The position numbers and the translations under genes were made by a program. Shown piece by piece: positions 44,378 through 57,030 of a stretch of DNA of 64,000 nt; position 1 is the stretch's first letter; every line of letters begins with the position of its first letter. The DNA is from Deltaproteobacteria bacterium. GTDB taxonomy: Bacteria > Desulfobacterota > Binatia > UTPRO1. The notes below the pieces were generated by a model. It was not told the DNA's origin. It saw only the letters and a list, made by a program, of their open reading frames with translations, and ran no database searches. The DNA lies in NCBI GenBank assembly GCA_020852955.1, contig JADYZW010000003.1:46368-110367 (forward strand). Reading direction: 5' to 3'.

Positions 44378-45961
44378 CTATGGCGTCGCGGGCGCGAAGC
44401 CGCCGTCGGCCGCGACCTCGACGCGCCGACCGACCCACTCCTCGCGCATGAGCGCGTCGAGGAATGCCGGCGTTCCGCTCCGCACCACCGTGCGGGCGCC
44501 GTCGGGCAGGTCGCAGATCGCGATCGCGTGCGAGGGCGCGCCGCCCGCGAAGACGACCGTGTATCCGACGACCGTCGCGGGGCCGGCGTAGCCGTCGCGC
44601 AGAGGCACGGGCGGGTCGGCGGCGGCGACCTCGCCGGTCACGTCCGCGGAGCGCCAGCCGTGCGGGCCCGGAGCGTTCGCCAGCACCAGGCACGCCTGCT
44701 TGCTGAAGATGCCGCTCAGGTTCGAGACGATCCCGACGCGCGGCGGCAGCGCGGCAGCGGCCTTGCCGTGCCTGGCGCTCGCGTCGTCGTCGGGCGCCTC
44801 GGCGCCGGCGCGTGCCGCGTCGCCCGGTGCGGTGGCGACGCGCAACACTTCGACCATGCGCCCCACGCCTTCCAGGGTCGCGTTGTTGAAGGGGCCGCCC
44901 GCGAACGCCATCGAGCCCGTCACCGTCCAGGGGCAACCCTCCGGGATCGGCAGGTCGCGGGCGAACGACTGGATCGCCGCGGGGAAGCAGCTGTAGAGCT
45001 CGGCGTCGGTGACGTCGGCGCGATCCACCTCGGCGAGCGCGAGCGCCCGCTCCCCGGTCACCACGCTGCCGCGATGGCTCGCGAGCCCGCGCATCTGGGC
45101 GAGCGGCACGACGTGCTTCGAGAGCGCGCCGCCGCGCGGGAAGATCCAGCGGCGCGGATCGAGGCCGAGCGCGCGGGCGCGCCCGAGCGCGCAGATGAGG
45201 ATCGCGACCGCCTGGTTCACGTTCCACTGGCTCGCGTGCGCCTTGGTGTAGGGGAACGCCAGCATGGGATTGCGCGGCGAGGCGTCGCGGATCGCCGCCG
45301 CCGGGAGCGCCTCGCGCTTCCACGCGTGCGGGTTCGCGGCCGCGATGGCGCTGAACCGGCTGTAGAGCGCCGCGAGCTCGTCGCGATGGCGCGCGACGTC
45401 GAGCCCGCGTGCGTAGCGGAGCGCCGACTCGATGATGGCGAAGAACTCGATCGGCGAGGTGAGGCCGCGGCGCGACTCCAGGTCGGAGCACCACATGTCC
45501 TGCGACGTCTGGTGCACGTCGGGCGGCGGCAGGCCGTCGGTCGGGGTGTCGTGGACCGGCTCCCCGGTGATGGTGCTGCGGAGCCGTCGGTACTTGGCTT
45601 CGCCCGCGACGACGACGCCGACCGCGCGCTCGCCGGCCGCGATCGCGTCGCAGAGGTCGGTCACGAGCTGGAGCTGGAGCACGCCGAGGCCGGCGAGGAT
45701 CGTCGTGGCCCGCGGGCAGCCGAGCGCGTCGGCGACGAGCTTGGCGGGGTTGCGATACTCCCACATGCCCTGCGGCACCGCGACCGACTCGATCGCCGGG
45801 GCGAGATCCTCCGCGCCGGCGTCGGCGGCGGCCCGACGCGCGGCCTCCACCATCAGCACGTAGGGCTCGGCGCTCGCCTTCGGGTCCTCGAGCTTCTCCT
45901 GGCGGAACCCGACCCCGACGATCACCGGCGTCCGCGGGTCGAGCCCGTCGAGCGCGGCCAT
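44378..45961 (-). CDS. Thiolase-superfamily acetyl-CoA acetyltransferase-like protein
   Basis: 527 residues, about 130 longer than classical thiolases. PVIVGVGFRQEKLEDPKASAE at the N-terminus, GEAKYRRLRSTITGEP, and NVNQAVAILICALGRARALG resemble the long acetyl-CoA acetyltransferase-like group found in mycobacteria and deltaproteobacteria. In the second half, ALAEVDRADVTDAELYSCFP and TGSMAFAGGPFNNATLEGVGRM correspond to the GGxxGxxNP-type region of thiolases, here with GGPFNN. The N-terminal nucleophile Cys is not where classical thiolases have it, so the chemistry may differ (a sterol-carrier or condensing role). It starts 2 bp after the crotonase stop and forms an operon with it. Confidence 0.78.
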   Translation of the reverse strand: MAALDGLDPRTPVIVGVGFRQEKLEDPKASAEPYVLMVEAARRAAADAGAEDLAPAIESVAVPQGMWEYRNPAKLVADALGCPRATTILAGLGVLQLQLVTDLCDAIAAGERAVGVVVAGEAKYRRLRSTITGEPVHDTPTDGLPPPDVHQTSQDMWCSDLESRRGLTSPIEFFAIIESALRYARGLDVARHRDELAALYSRFSAIAAANPHAWKREALPAAAIRDASPRNPMLAFPYTKAHASQWNVNQAVAILICALGRARALGLDPRRWIFPRGGALSKHVVPLAQMRGLASHRGSVVTGERALALAEVDRADVTDAELYSCFPAAIQSFARDLPIPEGCPWTVTGSMAFAGGPFNNATLEGVGRMVEVLRVATAPGDAARAGAEAPDDDASARHGKAAAALPPRVGIVSNLSGIFSKQACLVLANAPGPHGWRSADVTGEVAAADPPVPLRDGYAGPATVVGYTVVFAGGAPSHAIAICDLPDGARTVVRSGTPAFLDALMREEWVGRRVEVAADGGFAPATP

Positions 45962-45963
45962 CG

Positions 45964-46761
45964 TCACGCTCCCGTGTAGACCGGCGTGCGCTTCTCCTTG
46001 AACGCGAGCATGCCTTCCTTCGCGTCGCGGGTGCCGAAGATGGGGCTGCCGTGCTCGAGCTCCTTCGCGAGCGCCTCGGCCTCCGACCAGCTCTCGTCGA
46101 CCTCGCGCAGCATGCGCATGAGGGCGCGGATCGAGAGCGGCGCGTTCGCCGCCACCTGCTCGGCGACCGTCATCGCCTCGGCGAGCGCCCGGCCCTTCGG
46201 GACGAGCCGTCCGACGAGGCCGAAGTCGAGGGCCTCGCGCGCCGTCACGTGGCGCCCGGTGAGGAGGATCTCGGCGGCCAGCGTGTACGGGATCTGGCGG
46301 CGCAGGCGCACGCTCGAGCCACCGAGCGGGAAGAGTCCGCGGCGCGCCTCGGTGACGCCGAAGGTCGCGTCCTCGGCGGCCACCCGGATGTCGGTGCCCT
46401 GCAGGATCTCGGTGCCGCCCGCGACCGCGAAGCCCTCGACGGCGGCGACGATCGGCTTGGTCGGCCGGTTGTGGCGGAGCAGCGCTTGCCAGTGGACGTC
46501 GGGCACCTCCGACATGAGCTTCATGAAGTCGTCGTCGACCTCGCCCGCGCCCATCGCCTTCAAGTCCGCGCCGGCGCAGAACACGTCGCCCTGGCCCGTC
46601 AGGACGGCGACGCGCAGCTCGGGATCGTCGTCGAGCCGGCGCCACGCGCGGTACATCCCCGCGAGCATGCCGGGGCTGAGCGCGTTCTTCGCCTCGGGGC
46701 GGTTGAGGGTCACCACGAGCACGTGGCCGTGGCGTTCGACGAGACAGTGGTCGGTGTTCAT
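45964..46761 (-). CDS. Enoyl-CoA hydratase/isomerase (crotonase) family protein
   Basis: 265 residues, normal crotonase length. The oxyanion-hole segments FCAGADLKAMG and EGFAVAGGTEILQGTDIRV are present. The two acid residues of true hydratases appear to be retained: Glu in GGTE and Glu in GVTEARRGLFP, so hydratase activity on enoyl-CoA is plausible. The ATG at 46761 begins MNTDHCLVERHGHVLVVTL, a usual family N-terminus. Followed after 2 bp by the thiolase-like gene; the pair would act in the lower part of an acyl-CoA beta-oxidation-type pathway. Confidence 0.88.
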   Translation of the reverse strand: MNTDHCLVERHGHVLVVTLNRPEAKNALSPGMLAGMYRAWRRLDDDPELRVAVLTGQGDVFCAGADLKAMGAGEVDDDFMKLMSEVPDVHWQALLRHNRPTKPIVAAVEGFAVAGGTEILQGTDIRVAAEDATFGVTEARRGLFPLGGSSVRLRRQIPYTLAAEILLTGRHVTAREALDFGLVGRLVPKGRALAEAMTVAEQVAANAPLSIRALMRMLREVDESWSEAEALAKELEHGSPIFGTRDAKEGMLAFKEKRTPVYTGA

Positions 46762-46895
46762 GGGGTCATCCTTCGTGTGGGGTTCGGTCGGTCCGGTGTA
46801 CGCGATGGCCCGCGCTGTCTACCACGAAGATGGGGTGTGCCAACGACTGTCGACGATCGGATCCGGGAACGCGGCGCGGTTCCCGCGGGACGAAG

Positions 46896-46926
46896 CGGGG
46901 GACACGAGCCGTGCCCGTGTCCCCCG
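46896..46926 (-). terminator. Hairpin behind the large secreted beta-helix gene
   Basis: CGGGGGACACG (46896-46906) pairs with CGTGTCCCCCG (46916-46926), an 11-bp perfect stem with a 9-base loop, 18 bp after the stop of the minus-strand gene at 46944. No U tract. The paralogous gene at 50736 has a very similar GGGGGAC...GTCCCCC hairpin at the same relative place. Confidence 0.55.
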
Positions 46927-46943
46927 TGCGCTCTCCCTACGCG

Positions 46944-50387
<3,444 letters not shown>

Positions 50388-50735
50388 GGGAGAACCTCCT
50401 AGGGTTATGGGATTCAGGACCTACGTGGCCGGCTCGCATGGCGACGCATTCGCGGTCAATGACAACCCACGGCGGACCTTGAGAAAAGCTGCGCCAGATC
50501 GGATCATTGTGGGCTCCGTCGACATCGGACGTTCGGATCGCTCCCGCCTCGCACGATGGCCGATCCAATGCTGCCGGTGGTCGCGGGCATGGCGCCTCGC
50601 CGGATCCCACGATGATCCGCTTGTATGATCTCGGTCATATGGGGTACCCCCTAAGCGCGTCTCGGTAGGCCGACCTTTTCGGGTAGCAGCTGCCGAGTTC
50701 CGCACATCCCAACCGAAGCGAACCGGAGGATCCCC
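50388..50735. other. 348-bp divergent regulatory region between the two paralogous secreted genes
   Basis: No gene is visible. Noted elements: TTGACC on the minus strand 60-70 bp upstream of the 50387 start without a good -10 partner, a TATGAT at 50624-50629, the exact palindrome GGGGTACCCC at 50641-50650, and a possible hairpin between CTCGG near 50660 and CCGAG near 50695. The ribosome sites AGGAGGT (minus) and GGAGG (plus) are strong. No known riboswitch consensus was recognised. Confidence 0.5.
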
Positions 50736-52868
50736 ATGTTGACTACCTCGAATCCGGCGTCATCGCGTGCCCCGTCTGGAAGCGCCCGGCGGCGATGGCG
50801 GCGACTGCCGTTCGTGGCCGCGGTCTCGTTCATGCTGCCCGCCGCGACGCTCGTCTTCGCCCCGGGCGCGCGGGCGGCGACCCTCTACGTCGATCTCGCG
50901 GCGGCATCAGCGCCGCCCGGAACGGGCTGCGGCGCCTCGGCCGCCTACACGCAGATTTGCGCGGCGCCGGGACCTGGGATCGGGACCCCGTGCGCGGCCG
51001 GCTCCGCGCTCGCGGCCGCGAGCCCGGGCGACACGATCGAGGTGTGCGCCGGCACGTACAACGAGAACATCGAGATCAGCCTCTCGAACGTCACGCTGCG
51101 GGGTGCGATGGCCGGCGTTCCGGCCGGACCCGCGGCGGTGCCCCCGGGCCGGGGAGTCGGCGAGTCGATCATCGTCGCGCTGACGACCTCGGCGATCCAT
51201 CTCTCGGTAAGCGGCCTCACCGGCGTCGTGATCGACGGGTTCACCATTCAAAGCGGGAACAATCCGGCGATCCACGACAACCCGAACTTCGCCAGTACGT
51301 CGCACCTCTGGGTGAACAACATCATCCAGGCCGGAGCCGGCTGCGCCGGAGCGCTCGGCGCGATCAACCTGAACCGCTTCAGCGATACCCGGATCCTCAA
51401 CAACAACATCACCGGCGGCTGCGGATGGCGCATCCAGAACCAGGCCGGTGTCGCCACGTCCCTTCCGAGCTTCATCGAGGACAACTACCTCGGCGGGGCG
51501 GGAAGCGGCCGCATCATCCTGGGTGCCAGTCACGCCCCGGGCAACGTCATCCGCGGCAACCTCTTCGATGGTGCCGGCTCCGGCATCATCGCGGGTTGTC
51601 CCGGACTCGTGATCACCGACAACACGTTCCAGGTCGCCGGCACGTCGATCTATTTCCACAGCAAGGCCACCGGCGCCACGATCACCGGTAACCAGATGAC
51701 GGGCGGGACCAACGGCGTCCGCCAGCGGCTCGACTTCGGCCCGTACACGCTCGGTCCGACGAACGAGGTGCACTACAACAACATCACCGCGCACACGAAC
51801 TTCGGCGCCGAGAACCAGTTGCCTCCTGGCGACCAGGACATCGACGCCACCTGCAACTGGTGGGGCTCCGCCGATGGTCCGATGCCGCCCGGCTCGGGCG
51901 ACAAGGTCACGGCCGGCGTCCAGGTGGTGCCGTGGCTCGTGGCGCCCGCTCCCGGAGGCGCCTGCATCGGCGGCCTCCCCACGCCGACTCCGACCCCGAC
52001 CGAGACGGCGACCCCGACGGAGACTCCGACCCCGACCGAGACGCCGACCCCGACCGTGACGGCGACCGCGACGGCTACCCCGACCGTGACGCAAACGCCG
52101 ACGCCGACACCCACGAGCACGCCGGTATGCATCTGCATCCAGGGCGCGAACGCGGGCACGATCTGCGCCGCGGACTCCGAATGCCCCGGGGGCAGCTGCG
52201 TCTGCGGTTCGGGGCCCACGTGCGGCAACGACGTCGTCGATTTCGGCGAGACCTGCGACCCGCCGGGCTCGGTGGTGGGGCCGAACGGCAACGCATGCCA
52301 GCCGGACTGTACCTACTGTGGCGACGGGATCATCCAGACCCCTCGCGAATCGTGTGACGATGGCAACAGCGCGCAGTGCGATCCCGTGCACCCGCAGAAG
52401 CCCGTCCAGGGTGACAGCTGCAACAATCAATGCGCGGGTCTCATCTGCAAGGACCCGTCGACACTCAAGGTCGCGAGCGGCCTCGACATCTTCAAGGCCC
52501 ACGGGATTCTGATCCCCATGAGCGACGGGGAGATCGACTTCCATGGCAACGAGGTCACGATCGGCCTCAGCGCGGAGCAGGGCTCCATCTTCACGACGAG
52601 TGTTCCGGCCGGGTTGATCGAGGCTCGGAGCAACGGCGGCTTCAAATATCGTAATCCGTTGGCGAGAGAGAGCGGCGGCGTCTACAAGCTGGTCGCTACC
52701 CGGACCCACGGCGGTACGTACAAGGTCACCGTGACCTCGTATGGCGAAGCCAACCAGCCGGGACCCGTGATGGTGACGCACATCCGCGTCGGTGACGTCG
52801 AGTGGAACGTTCGCGCCACGTGGAAACAGCGCGGTTCGGGCTGGAAGTTCGTGAATCCGATACCCTGA
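50736..52868 (+). CDS. Secreted beta-helix protein, paralogue of the divergent gene
   Basis: 710 residues. After a basic N-terminus (about 25 residues) comes a signal peptide ending at GARAAT near 48. Residues 50-400 are a right-handed beta-helix with a Cys pair near the start ([18 protein letters not shown]) and repeated N-x-I/F turns ([17 protein letters not shown]). A Thr-Pro linker at about 415-462 follows, then two or three Cys-rich modules including [16 protein letters not shown] and [17 protein letters not shown], and the 140-residue C-terminal domain starting [18 protein letters not shown]. Linker, Cys module and C-terminal domain match the divergent gene; the N-terminal lectin-like domain is missing. 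GGAGG precedes the ATG. It would act outside the cell; the ligand is not known. Confidence 0.82.
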   Translation: MLTTSNPASSRAPSGSARRRWRRLPFVAAVSFMLPAATLVFAPGARAATLYVDLAAASAPPGTGCGASAAYTQICAAPGPGIGTPCAAGSALAAASPGDTIEVCAGTYNENIEISLSNVTLRGAMAGVPAGPAAVPPGRGVGESIIVALTTSAIHLSVSGLTGVVIDGFTIQSGNNPAIHDNPNFASTSHLWVNNIIQAGAGCAGALGAINLNRFSDTRILNNNITGGCGWRIQNQAGVATSLPSFIEDNYLGGAGSGRIILGASHAPGNVIRGNLFDGAGSGIIAGCPGLVITDNTFQVAGTSIYFHSKATGATITGNQMTGGTNGVRQRLDFGPYTLGPTNEVHYNNITAHTNFGAENQLPPGDQDIDATCNWWGSADGPMPPGSGDKVTAGVQVVPWLVAPAPGGACIGGLPTPTPTPTETATPTETPTPTETPTPTVTATATATPTVTQTPTPTPTSTPVCICIQGANAGTICAADSECPGGSCVCGSGPTCGNDVVDFGETCDPPGSVVGPNGNACQPDCTYCGDGIIQTPRESCDDGNSAQCDPVHPQKPVQGDSCNNQCAGLICKDPSTLKVASGLDIFKAHGILIPMSDGEIDFHGNEVTIGLSAEQGSIFTTSVPAGLIEARSNGGFKYRNPLARESGGVYKLVATRTHGGTYKVTVTSYGEANQPGPVMVTHIRVGDVEWNVRATWKQRGSGWKFVNPIP
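51981..52123 (+). repeat. Thr-Pro-rich coding repeat
   Basis: About 48 codons of imperfect short-period repeats built from ACCCCGACC and ACGGCGACC-like units, coding [20 protein letters not shown] and similar. It is equivalent in position to the 36-bp repeats of the divergent paralogue and joins the beta-helix to the Cys-rich modules. Confidence 0.75.
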
Positions 52869-52891
52869 GCGCGCCTGACCGCTCGTCGTGG

Positions 52892-52922
52892 AGGGGGACG
52901 CGAGAACGACTCGCGTCCCCCT
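52892..52922 (+). terminator. Hairpin behind the second secreted beta-helix gene
   Basis: AGGGGGACGCGAG (52892-52904) pairs with CTCGCGTCCCCCT (52910-52922): 13 bp perfect stem, 5-base loop, 24 bp after the stop codon. No U tract follows. The core GGGGGAC/GTCCCCC is the same as behind the paralogue at 46896. Confidence 0.6.
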
Positions 52923-53017
52923 GCGCGATGCCGCGCTTGCCGCGCCCAAGACCGCCACCTTCCCCGGGATGTACGCGTAGCCATCGAGGCTCGGCGCCGC
53001 TGGTCCCAACCTCAGGG

Positions 53018-54835
53018 ATGCGGCATAGTGCGACGCGTTCCGTGTCGCACCGCAGATCTTTGACGTCGATCTCGGCCTCTCGCCGCGCCCCTCGCGTGGG
53101 CGCGGCCGTGCGGGAGGCGTTCCGGAGCTACGACGGTGCGGCCTTCCGGGCCGACCTCCTCGCCGGCGGCGTCGTCGGAATCGTCGCCCTGCCGCTCTCG
53201 ATGGCGCTCGCGATCGCCGTCGGCGTGCCGCCGCAGCACGGCCTGTACACGGCGATCGTCGCCGGCTTCGTCGTGGCGCTGACGGGCGGCTCGCGCTTCC
53301 AGGTCACGGGACCGACGGCAGCCTTCGTCGTCATCCTCGCCCCGATCGCGAGCCGCCACGGGCTCACGGGACTTCTCCTCGCGGGACTGATCGCCGGAGC
53401 CATCCTGCTCGTGATGGGGCTCGCCGGCGCGGGACGTCTCATTCAATTCATTCCCTATCCCGTCACGAGCGGGTTCACGGCCGGCATCGCCGTCGTGATC
53501 GCGACGTTACAGCTCAAGGACGTGCTCGGACTCGAGGTCGCGCACATGCCGGAGCACTTCCCGGCGAAGGTGGTGGCGCTGTGGGCGGCGCGCGGTACGG
53601 CGTCCGTCTCGGAGCTCGCGGTGGCCGTCGCGACCGTCACCGCGCTCCTCGCGCTCCCGCGTCTCACCCCGCGCGTCCCCGCACCGCTCGCGGCCATCGG
53701 CCTCGTGACGGTGGCGGCTGCCCTGACCCCGTACTGGTGGCCCGGGTTCCACGTCGCGACGCTGGCCGACCGGTTCAGCACGACCATCGACGGACGGGTC
53801 TACGCCGGGATCCCGCCCTTTCCCCCGCTTCCCCACCTGCCCTGGTCGCCGGAGCTGCTTCGTCTCGGCGTCCTCCGCGAGCTCGTGCCCGCGGCCTTCA
53901 CCATCGCGGTGCTCGGCGCGATCGAATCGCTCCTCTCGGCCGTGATCGCCGACGGCATGACGGGGACTCGTCACGACCCCGATGCCGAGTTGATCGCCCT
54001 TGGCCTCGGCAACATGACGGTCCCATTCTTCGGCGGCGTCGCCGCCACCGGCGCGCTGGCGCGGACCGCGACGAACATCCGAGCCGGCGCGCGCACGCCG
54101 GTCGCCGCGATGACGCACGCCGTGGTCGTACTGCTCGCGGTGCTGCTGCTGGCGCCGCTCGTAGCCCGGATCCCGATAGCCGCGCTCGCGGGCCTGTTGC
54201 TCGTCGTCGCCTGGAACATGTCCGAGATCCACCACTTCCTCCACGTCGCGCGGGTCGCCCCGCGGAGCGATGCACTCGTGCTGCTCACGTGCTTCGCCCT
54301 GACGGTCGCTTTCGACATGGTGCTCGCGGTTTCGGTCGGCGTGGTCCTCGCGGCCATGCTCTTCATGAAGCGCATGGCGGAGCTGACCCGGGGTCGCCTG
54401 CTCGACGACGGGGACACCCTGACGTCGGGCGCGCCCGTCGCACTTCCACCGCACGTCGCCCTCTACAAGATCGCCGGCCCCCTCTTCTTCGGCGCCGCGC
54501 AGAGCGCCATGGCGGCGCTCGACGCGATCGGCGCCGACGTGCGGGTCGTGGTGCTCGCGCTCGGCCGGGTGCCGGCCATCGACGCGACTGGCGTGGTCGC
54601 GCTCGAAAGCGCCCTCGAGGATCTGCATCGCGACCACAAATTCGTGCTCATCGCCGGGCCGCTCCCCGAGCCGCGAAGCGTGTTCGACAAGGCGAGCCTA
54701 CGCGCGCATCACGACCGGATCCTGATCGAGCCGACCGTCGAGTCGGCGCTCCGTACCGCCGCCGACCTCGTCCTGTTGAACCCGGAATGGCGCCGCCCGG
54801 CGGCGACGCTTCCTTCGGCTTCATCATTCCTCTGA
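53018..54835 (+). CDS. SulP family anion transporter with STAS domain
   Basis: 605 residues: a membrane part of about 12-14 helices (residues about 45-450) and a cytoplasmic STAS domain (about 465-590). GVVGIVALPLSMALAIAVGV and PQHGLYTAIVAGFVVALTGG are the SulP signature at helices 1-3, and GNMTVPFFGGVAATGALART is the conserved later loop. The STAS domain has IDATGVVALESALEDLHRD. SulP proteins carry sulfate, bicarbonate or dicarboxylates; this one looks nearest to the DauA/YchM type, so the substrate is open. The first 30 residues are basic and the start is uncertain (ATG 53018 or GTG 53042). No carbonic anhydrase is fused or adjacent. Confidence 0.88.
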   Translation: MRHSATRSVSHRRSLTSISASRRAPRVGAAVREAFRSYDGAAFRADLLAGGVVGIVALPLSMALAIAVGVPPQHGLYTAIVAGFVVALTGGSRFQVTGPTAAFVVILAPIASRHGLTGLLLAGLIAGAILLVMGLAGAGRLIQFIPYPVTSGFTAGIAVVIATLQLKDVLGLEVAHMPEHFPAKVVALWAARGTASVSELAVAVATVTALLALPRLTPRVPAPLAAIGLVTVAAALTPYWWPGFHVATLADRFSTTIDGRVYAGIPPFPPLPHLPWSPELLRLGVLRELVPAAFTIAVLGAIESLLSAVIADGMTGTRHDPDAELIALGLGNMTVPFFGGVAATGALARTATNIRAGARTPVAAMTHAVVVLLAVLLLAPLVARIPIAALAGLLLVVAWNMSEIHHFLHVARVAPRSDALVLLTCFALTVAFDMVLAVSVGVVLAAMLFMKRMAELTRGRLLDDGDTLTSGAPVALPPHVALYKIAGPLFFGAAQSAMAALDAIGADVRVVVLALGRVPAIDATGVVALESALEDLHRDHKFVLIAGPLPEPRSVFDKASLRAHHDRILIEPTVESALRTAADLVLLNPEWRRPAATLPSASSFL

Positions 54836-54990
54836 GTTGGATGGTGACGCCCGCCGGCATGTGCAGGCGGAGGCTCGCGCCAACCGCGTTCATCACGCCG
54901 TTCACCAGCACCGAGCGCCATGTGCCGGCCGCGATCGCCTGCTGCCCGTCGCTTGCATGAGCGCGCGTTCCGTCGCACACCCCTCGCACC

Positions 54991-55947
54991 ATGGCCGATC
55001 CCCTCGTCCTGAACTCCGGCGTCGAGTGCGGCGCCGTCCTCACCGCTCAGCACCGCGACGGCGTGCTCCGGCTCGCGCGCGCCTTCGAGGCCGGCGGCTT
55101 CGACTCCGTGTGGGCGGGCGACCACGTCTCCTTCTACGTGCCGATCCTCGAGGCGCTGACGCTGCTCTCGTTCGTCGCGGGCGCAACCGAGCGGGTGAAG
55201 ATCGGGAGCAGCGTCTACCTGCTGCCGCTCCGCCACCCGACCACGACCGCGAAGGTCGCCTCGACGCTCGACGTGCTCTCGGGCGGGCGGCTGATCCTCG
55301 GGGTCGGCGTCGGCGGCGAGTTCCCGCCCGAGTTCGAGGCGAGCGGCGTGCCGGTGCGGGAGCGCGGCAGCCGCACCGACGAGGCGATCGGACTGCTCCG
55401 CCGACTCTGGTCGGAGGACGGCGTCGCGCACGAGGGGCGCCACTTCCGATTCGGTCCGATCTCGATGGATCCGAAGCCCGCGCGCCCCGGCGGCCCGCCG
55501 ATCGTCGTCGGCGGCCGCAAGGCGCCGGCGCTCCGCCGCGCCGGTCGGCTCGGCGACGGCTACATCTCCCACATGTGCTCGGCCGCGCAGTACGCCGAGA
55601 ACATGACCGCGATCCGCCGCCACGCCGCGGAGGCCGGCCGCCGCGACGTCCCGTTCGAGACCGCCGCCTTTCTCTTCACGATCCTCGACGACGACTACGA
55701 GCGCGCGCTCGACGGCGCCGCGAACCTGCTCCAGATGATCTACAACCGCCCGTTCCGCGACGCCGCCAAGAAGTACTGCCTCCTCGGGCGCCCCGCGGAC
55801 TGCCTGGAGCAACTGCAGCGCTTCGCCGACGCCGGCTGCCGCCATTTCGTGCTGTCCCCGCTCATGGACCCCGACGAGTTCGCGGCGCGCGCGGGCGGGG
55901 AGCTGGTCGCGGCGATCCAGGGGATCGTGCCGAAGCGAGCGTCGTGA
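54991..55947 (+). CDS. LLM class flavin-dependent (F420 or FMN) oxidoreductase
   Basis: 318 residues, luciferase-like monooxygenase fold (TIM barrel). FEAGGFDSVWAGDHVSFYVP, KIGSSVYLLPLRHPTTTAKVASTL and DVLSGGRLILGVGVGGEFPPEF are the typical F420-dependent subgroup motifs, followed by RLGDGYISHMCSAAQYAENM and RFADAGCRHFVLSP. Whether F420 or FMN is the cofactor cannot be settled from sequence alone; no F420 biosynthesis genes are in the window. Start ATG at 54991; the gene stands alone after the SulP gene. Confidence 0.87.
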   Translation: MADPLVLNSGVECGAVLTAQHRDGVLRLARAFEAGGFDSVWAGDHVSFYVPILEALTLLSFVAGATERVKIGSSVYLLPLRHPTTTAKVASTLDVLSGGRLILGVGVGGEFPPEFEASGVPVRERGSRTDEAIGLLRRLWSEDGVAHEGRHFRFGPISMDPKPARPGGPPIVVGGRKAPALRRAGRLGDGYISHMCSAAQYAENMTAIRRHAAEAGRRDVPFETAAFLFTILDDDYERALDGAANLLQMIYNRPFRDAAKKYCLLGRPADCLEQLQRFADAGCRHFVLSPLMDPDEFAARAGGELVAAIQGIVPKRAS

Positions 55948-55981
55948 CCGCGGTGCGGGCGGCGACCATCTCCTCGGAGCG

Positions 55982-56092
55982 ATGCCGTCCTCGCGGGCCA
56001 CGGCCATGGCCCTTGCGTGGCGGGTCTCCACGGCGGCGGCGCTGCTCCTCGTCGGCGCCCTCGGCCTGAAGGACGCCGACGGATCCCGCTGA
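55982..56092 (+). CDS. Possible small hydrophobic protein
   Basis: 36-codon open frame (ATG 55982, TGA 56090-56092) with a GGAG close to the start and one hydrophobic segment (VSTAAALLLVGALGL). It lies between the LLM gene and the toxin-antitoxin pair. It could be a small membrane protein, the cut-off signal peptide of a lost gene, or chance; no further support. Confidence 0.25.
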   Translation: MPSSRATAMALAWRVSTAAALLLVGALGLKDADGSR

Positions 56093-56115
56093 CCGCCTTG
56101 ACCGCTCATTGTGTA

Positions 56116-56130
56116 ACTTGTAGCACAAGT
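56116..56130. promoter_or_regulatory. Inverted-repeat operator of the toxin-antitoxin pair
   Basis: ACTTGT-AGC-ACAAGT, a perfect 6-bp inverted repeat, ends 3 bp before the GTG start of the antitoxin gene. A wider pair TTGTG (56109) / CACAA (56124) overlaps it. The position is the usual one for autorepression by an antitoxin or the toxin-antitoxin complex. The local AT richness contrasts with the surrounding DNA. Confidence 0.6.
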
Positions 56131-56132
56131 GG

Positions 56133-56372
56133 GTGGCGCGCTCGGCAGGTATTCGCGAGGCTCGACAGAATCTCTCTGGGCTGCTCGCTCAGGTGCGCAA
56201 GGGGCACGAGATCGTGATCACGGATCGCGGGCGTCCCGTGGCGCGTCTTCTGCCGCCGGTCGGCGAATCGGCAAAGGGCGTTTCGAGCCATCGCCGCTTT
56301 CGTGCAGGGATCAAGCTGCGGGGCGCGAAGTTGTCCGCGACCATCGAAGCGGACCGTGCGGATCGTCTCTAG
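56133..56372 (+). CDS. Phd/YefM-family antitoxin
   Basis: 79 residues. The N-terminal part ARSAGIREARQNLSGLLAQV followed by GHEIVITDRGRPVARLLPP is the Phd/YefM DNA-binding fold; the C-terminal tail (from about 45) is basic and would wrap the toxin. It starts with GTG at 56133 immediately behind the inverted repeat, with no ribosome site, so the mRNA may be leaderless or very short-leadered. It overlaps the PIN toxin gene by 17 bp. Expected to neutralise the toxin and repress its own promoter. Confidence 0.85.
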   Translation: MARSAGIREARQNLSGLLAQVRKGHEIVITDRGRPVARLLPPVGESAKGVSSHRRFRAGIKLRGAKLSATIEADRADRL

Positions 56373-56802
56373 CCCGGTTTATCTCGACGCGAGCGCGCTC
56401 GTGAAGTTATACGTCGAGGAGCCGGAGTCGGCGGAGCTCGAAGGTGCGCTCTTGGGCCGCCGTGACGTGCTTGTGTCGGAGCTCGCCGTGACGGAGGTCA
56501 CGTCCGCGCTCGCCCGCCGTGTGCGCGCAGGAGATCTCTCGGCGCGGGACGCAGGACGCATCCAGCGACGGATATTGAGCGACGTGGCTCGGGGTGAGCT
56601 CCAGCGGATCGAGCTCTCCCCGGATAGCCATCGCGCTGCGGAGCGCCTGCTCCTCCACATCGGGAGCGTGATCCCGCTGCGCGCGGCTGACGCCCTTCAC
56701 CTGGCACTCGCCAGCGGCATCCCGACGCGCGCGTTCGTGACGTTCGATCAGCAACTTCGCGCCGCCGCCCTGCGGATGGGGATCTTCGACGTGAACGAGT
56801 GA
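56356..56802 (+). CDS. PIN-domain toxin (VapC-like ribonuclease)
   Basis: 148-residue PIN domain. Acidic residues for metal binding are D11 in VYLDASALVKLY, Glu in VSELAVTEVTSAL, Asp in LRAADALHLALA and Asp in FVTFDQQL. VapC-type toxins cut tRNA or rRNA when freed from the antitoxin. The start is taken as GTG 56356, overlapping the antitoxin end; longer frames are not supported by the fold. Phd-type antitoxins more often pair with Doc or RelE toxins, but Phd-PIN pairs are known. No other mobile element sign is near. Confidence 0.87.
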   Translation: MRIVSSPVYLDASALVKLYVEEPESAELEGALLGRRDVLVSELAVTEVTSALARRVRAGDLSARDAGRIQRRILSDVARGELQRIELSPDSHRAAERLLLHIGSVIPLRAADALHLALASGIPTRAFVTFDQQLRAAALRMGIFDVNE

Positions 56803-57030
56803 CGCAGCGGTGCATCTTCCGGTGGCGAACGGACCACCGCCCAACGACTCCTCGGGTGGTTCCTCGCAACCTTCGGAGCCCCCGGAAGGGTGACGCTTCC
56901 TTGACGGTAGCGTCGCGGTTTGCTCGTGACCCGACCGCAGCGCTGCCGTAGAACCCGAGGGTTGCGGTCCGGCGCGCAAGTCGTTCCCGTGGCATCCGCT
57001 TTGCTTCGTGGCATCTGCGGAGGGCACTCC

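Noticed and set aside
50624..50650. TATGAT and GGGGTACCCC as promoter and operator of the 50736 gene
   Set aside because: No matching -35 at proper distance and no second copy of the palindrome; kept only as a note in the intergenic entry.
54836..54990. Minus-strand frame with a protein-like stretch (GVMNAVGASLRLHMPAG)
   Set aside because: It runs on into the SulP gene antisense, has no ribosome site and no recognisable family; could be a remnant but not supportable.
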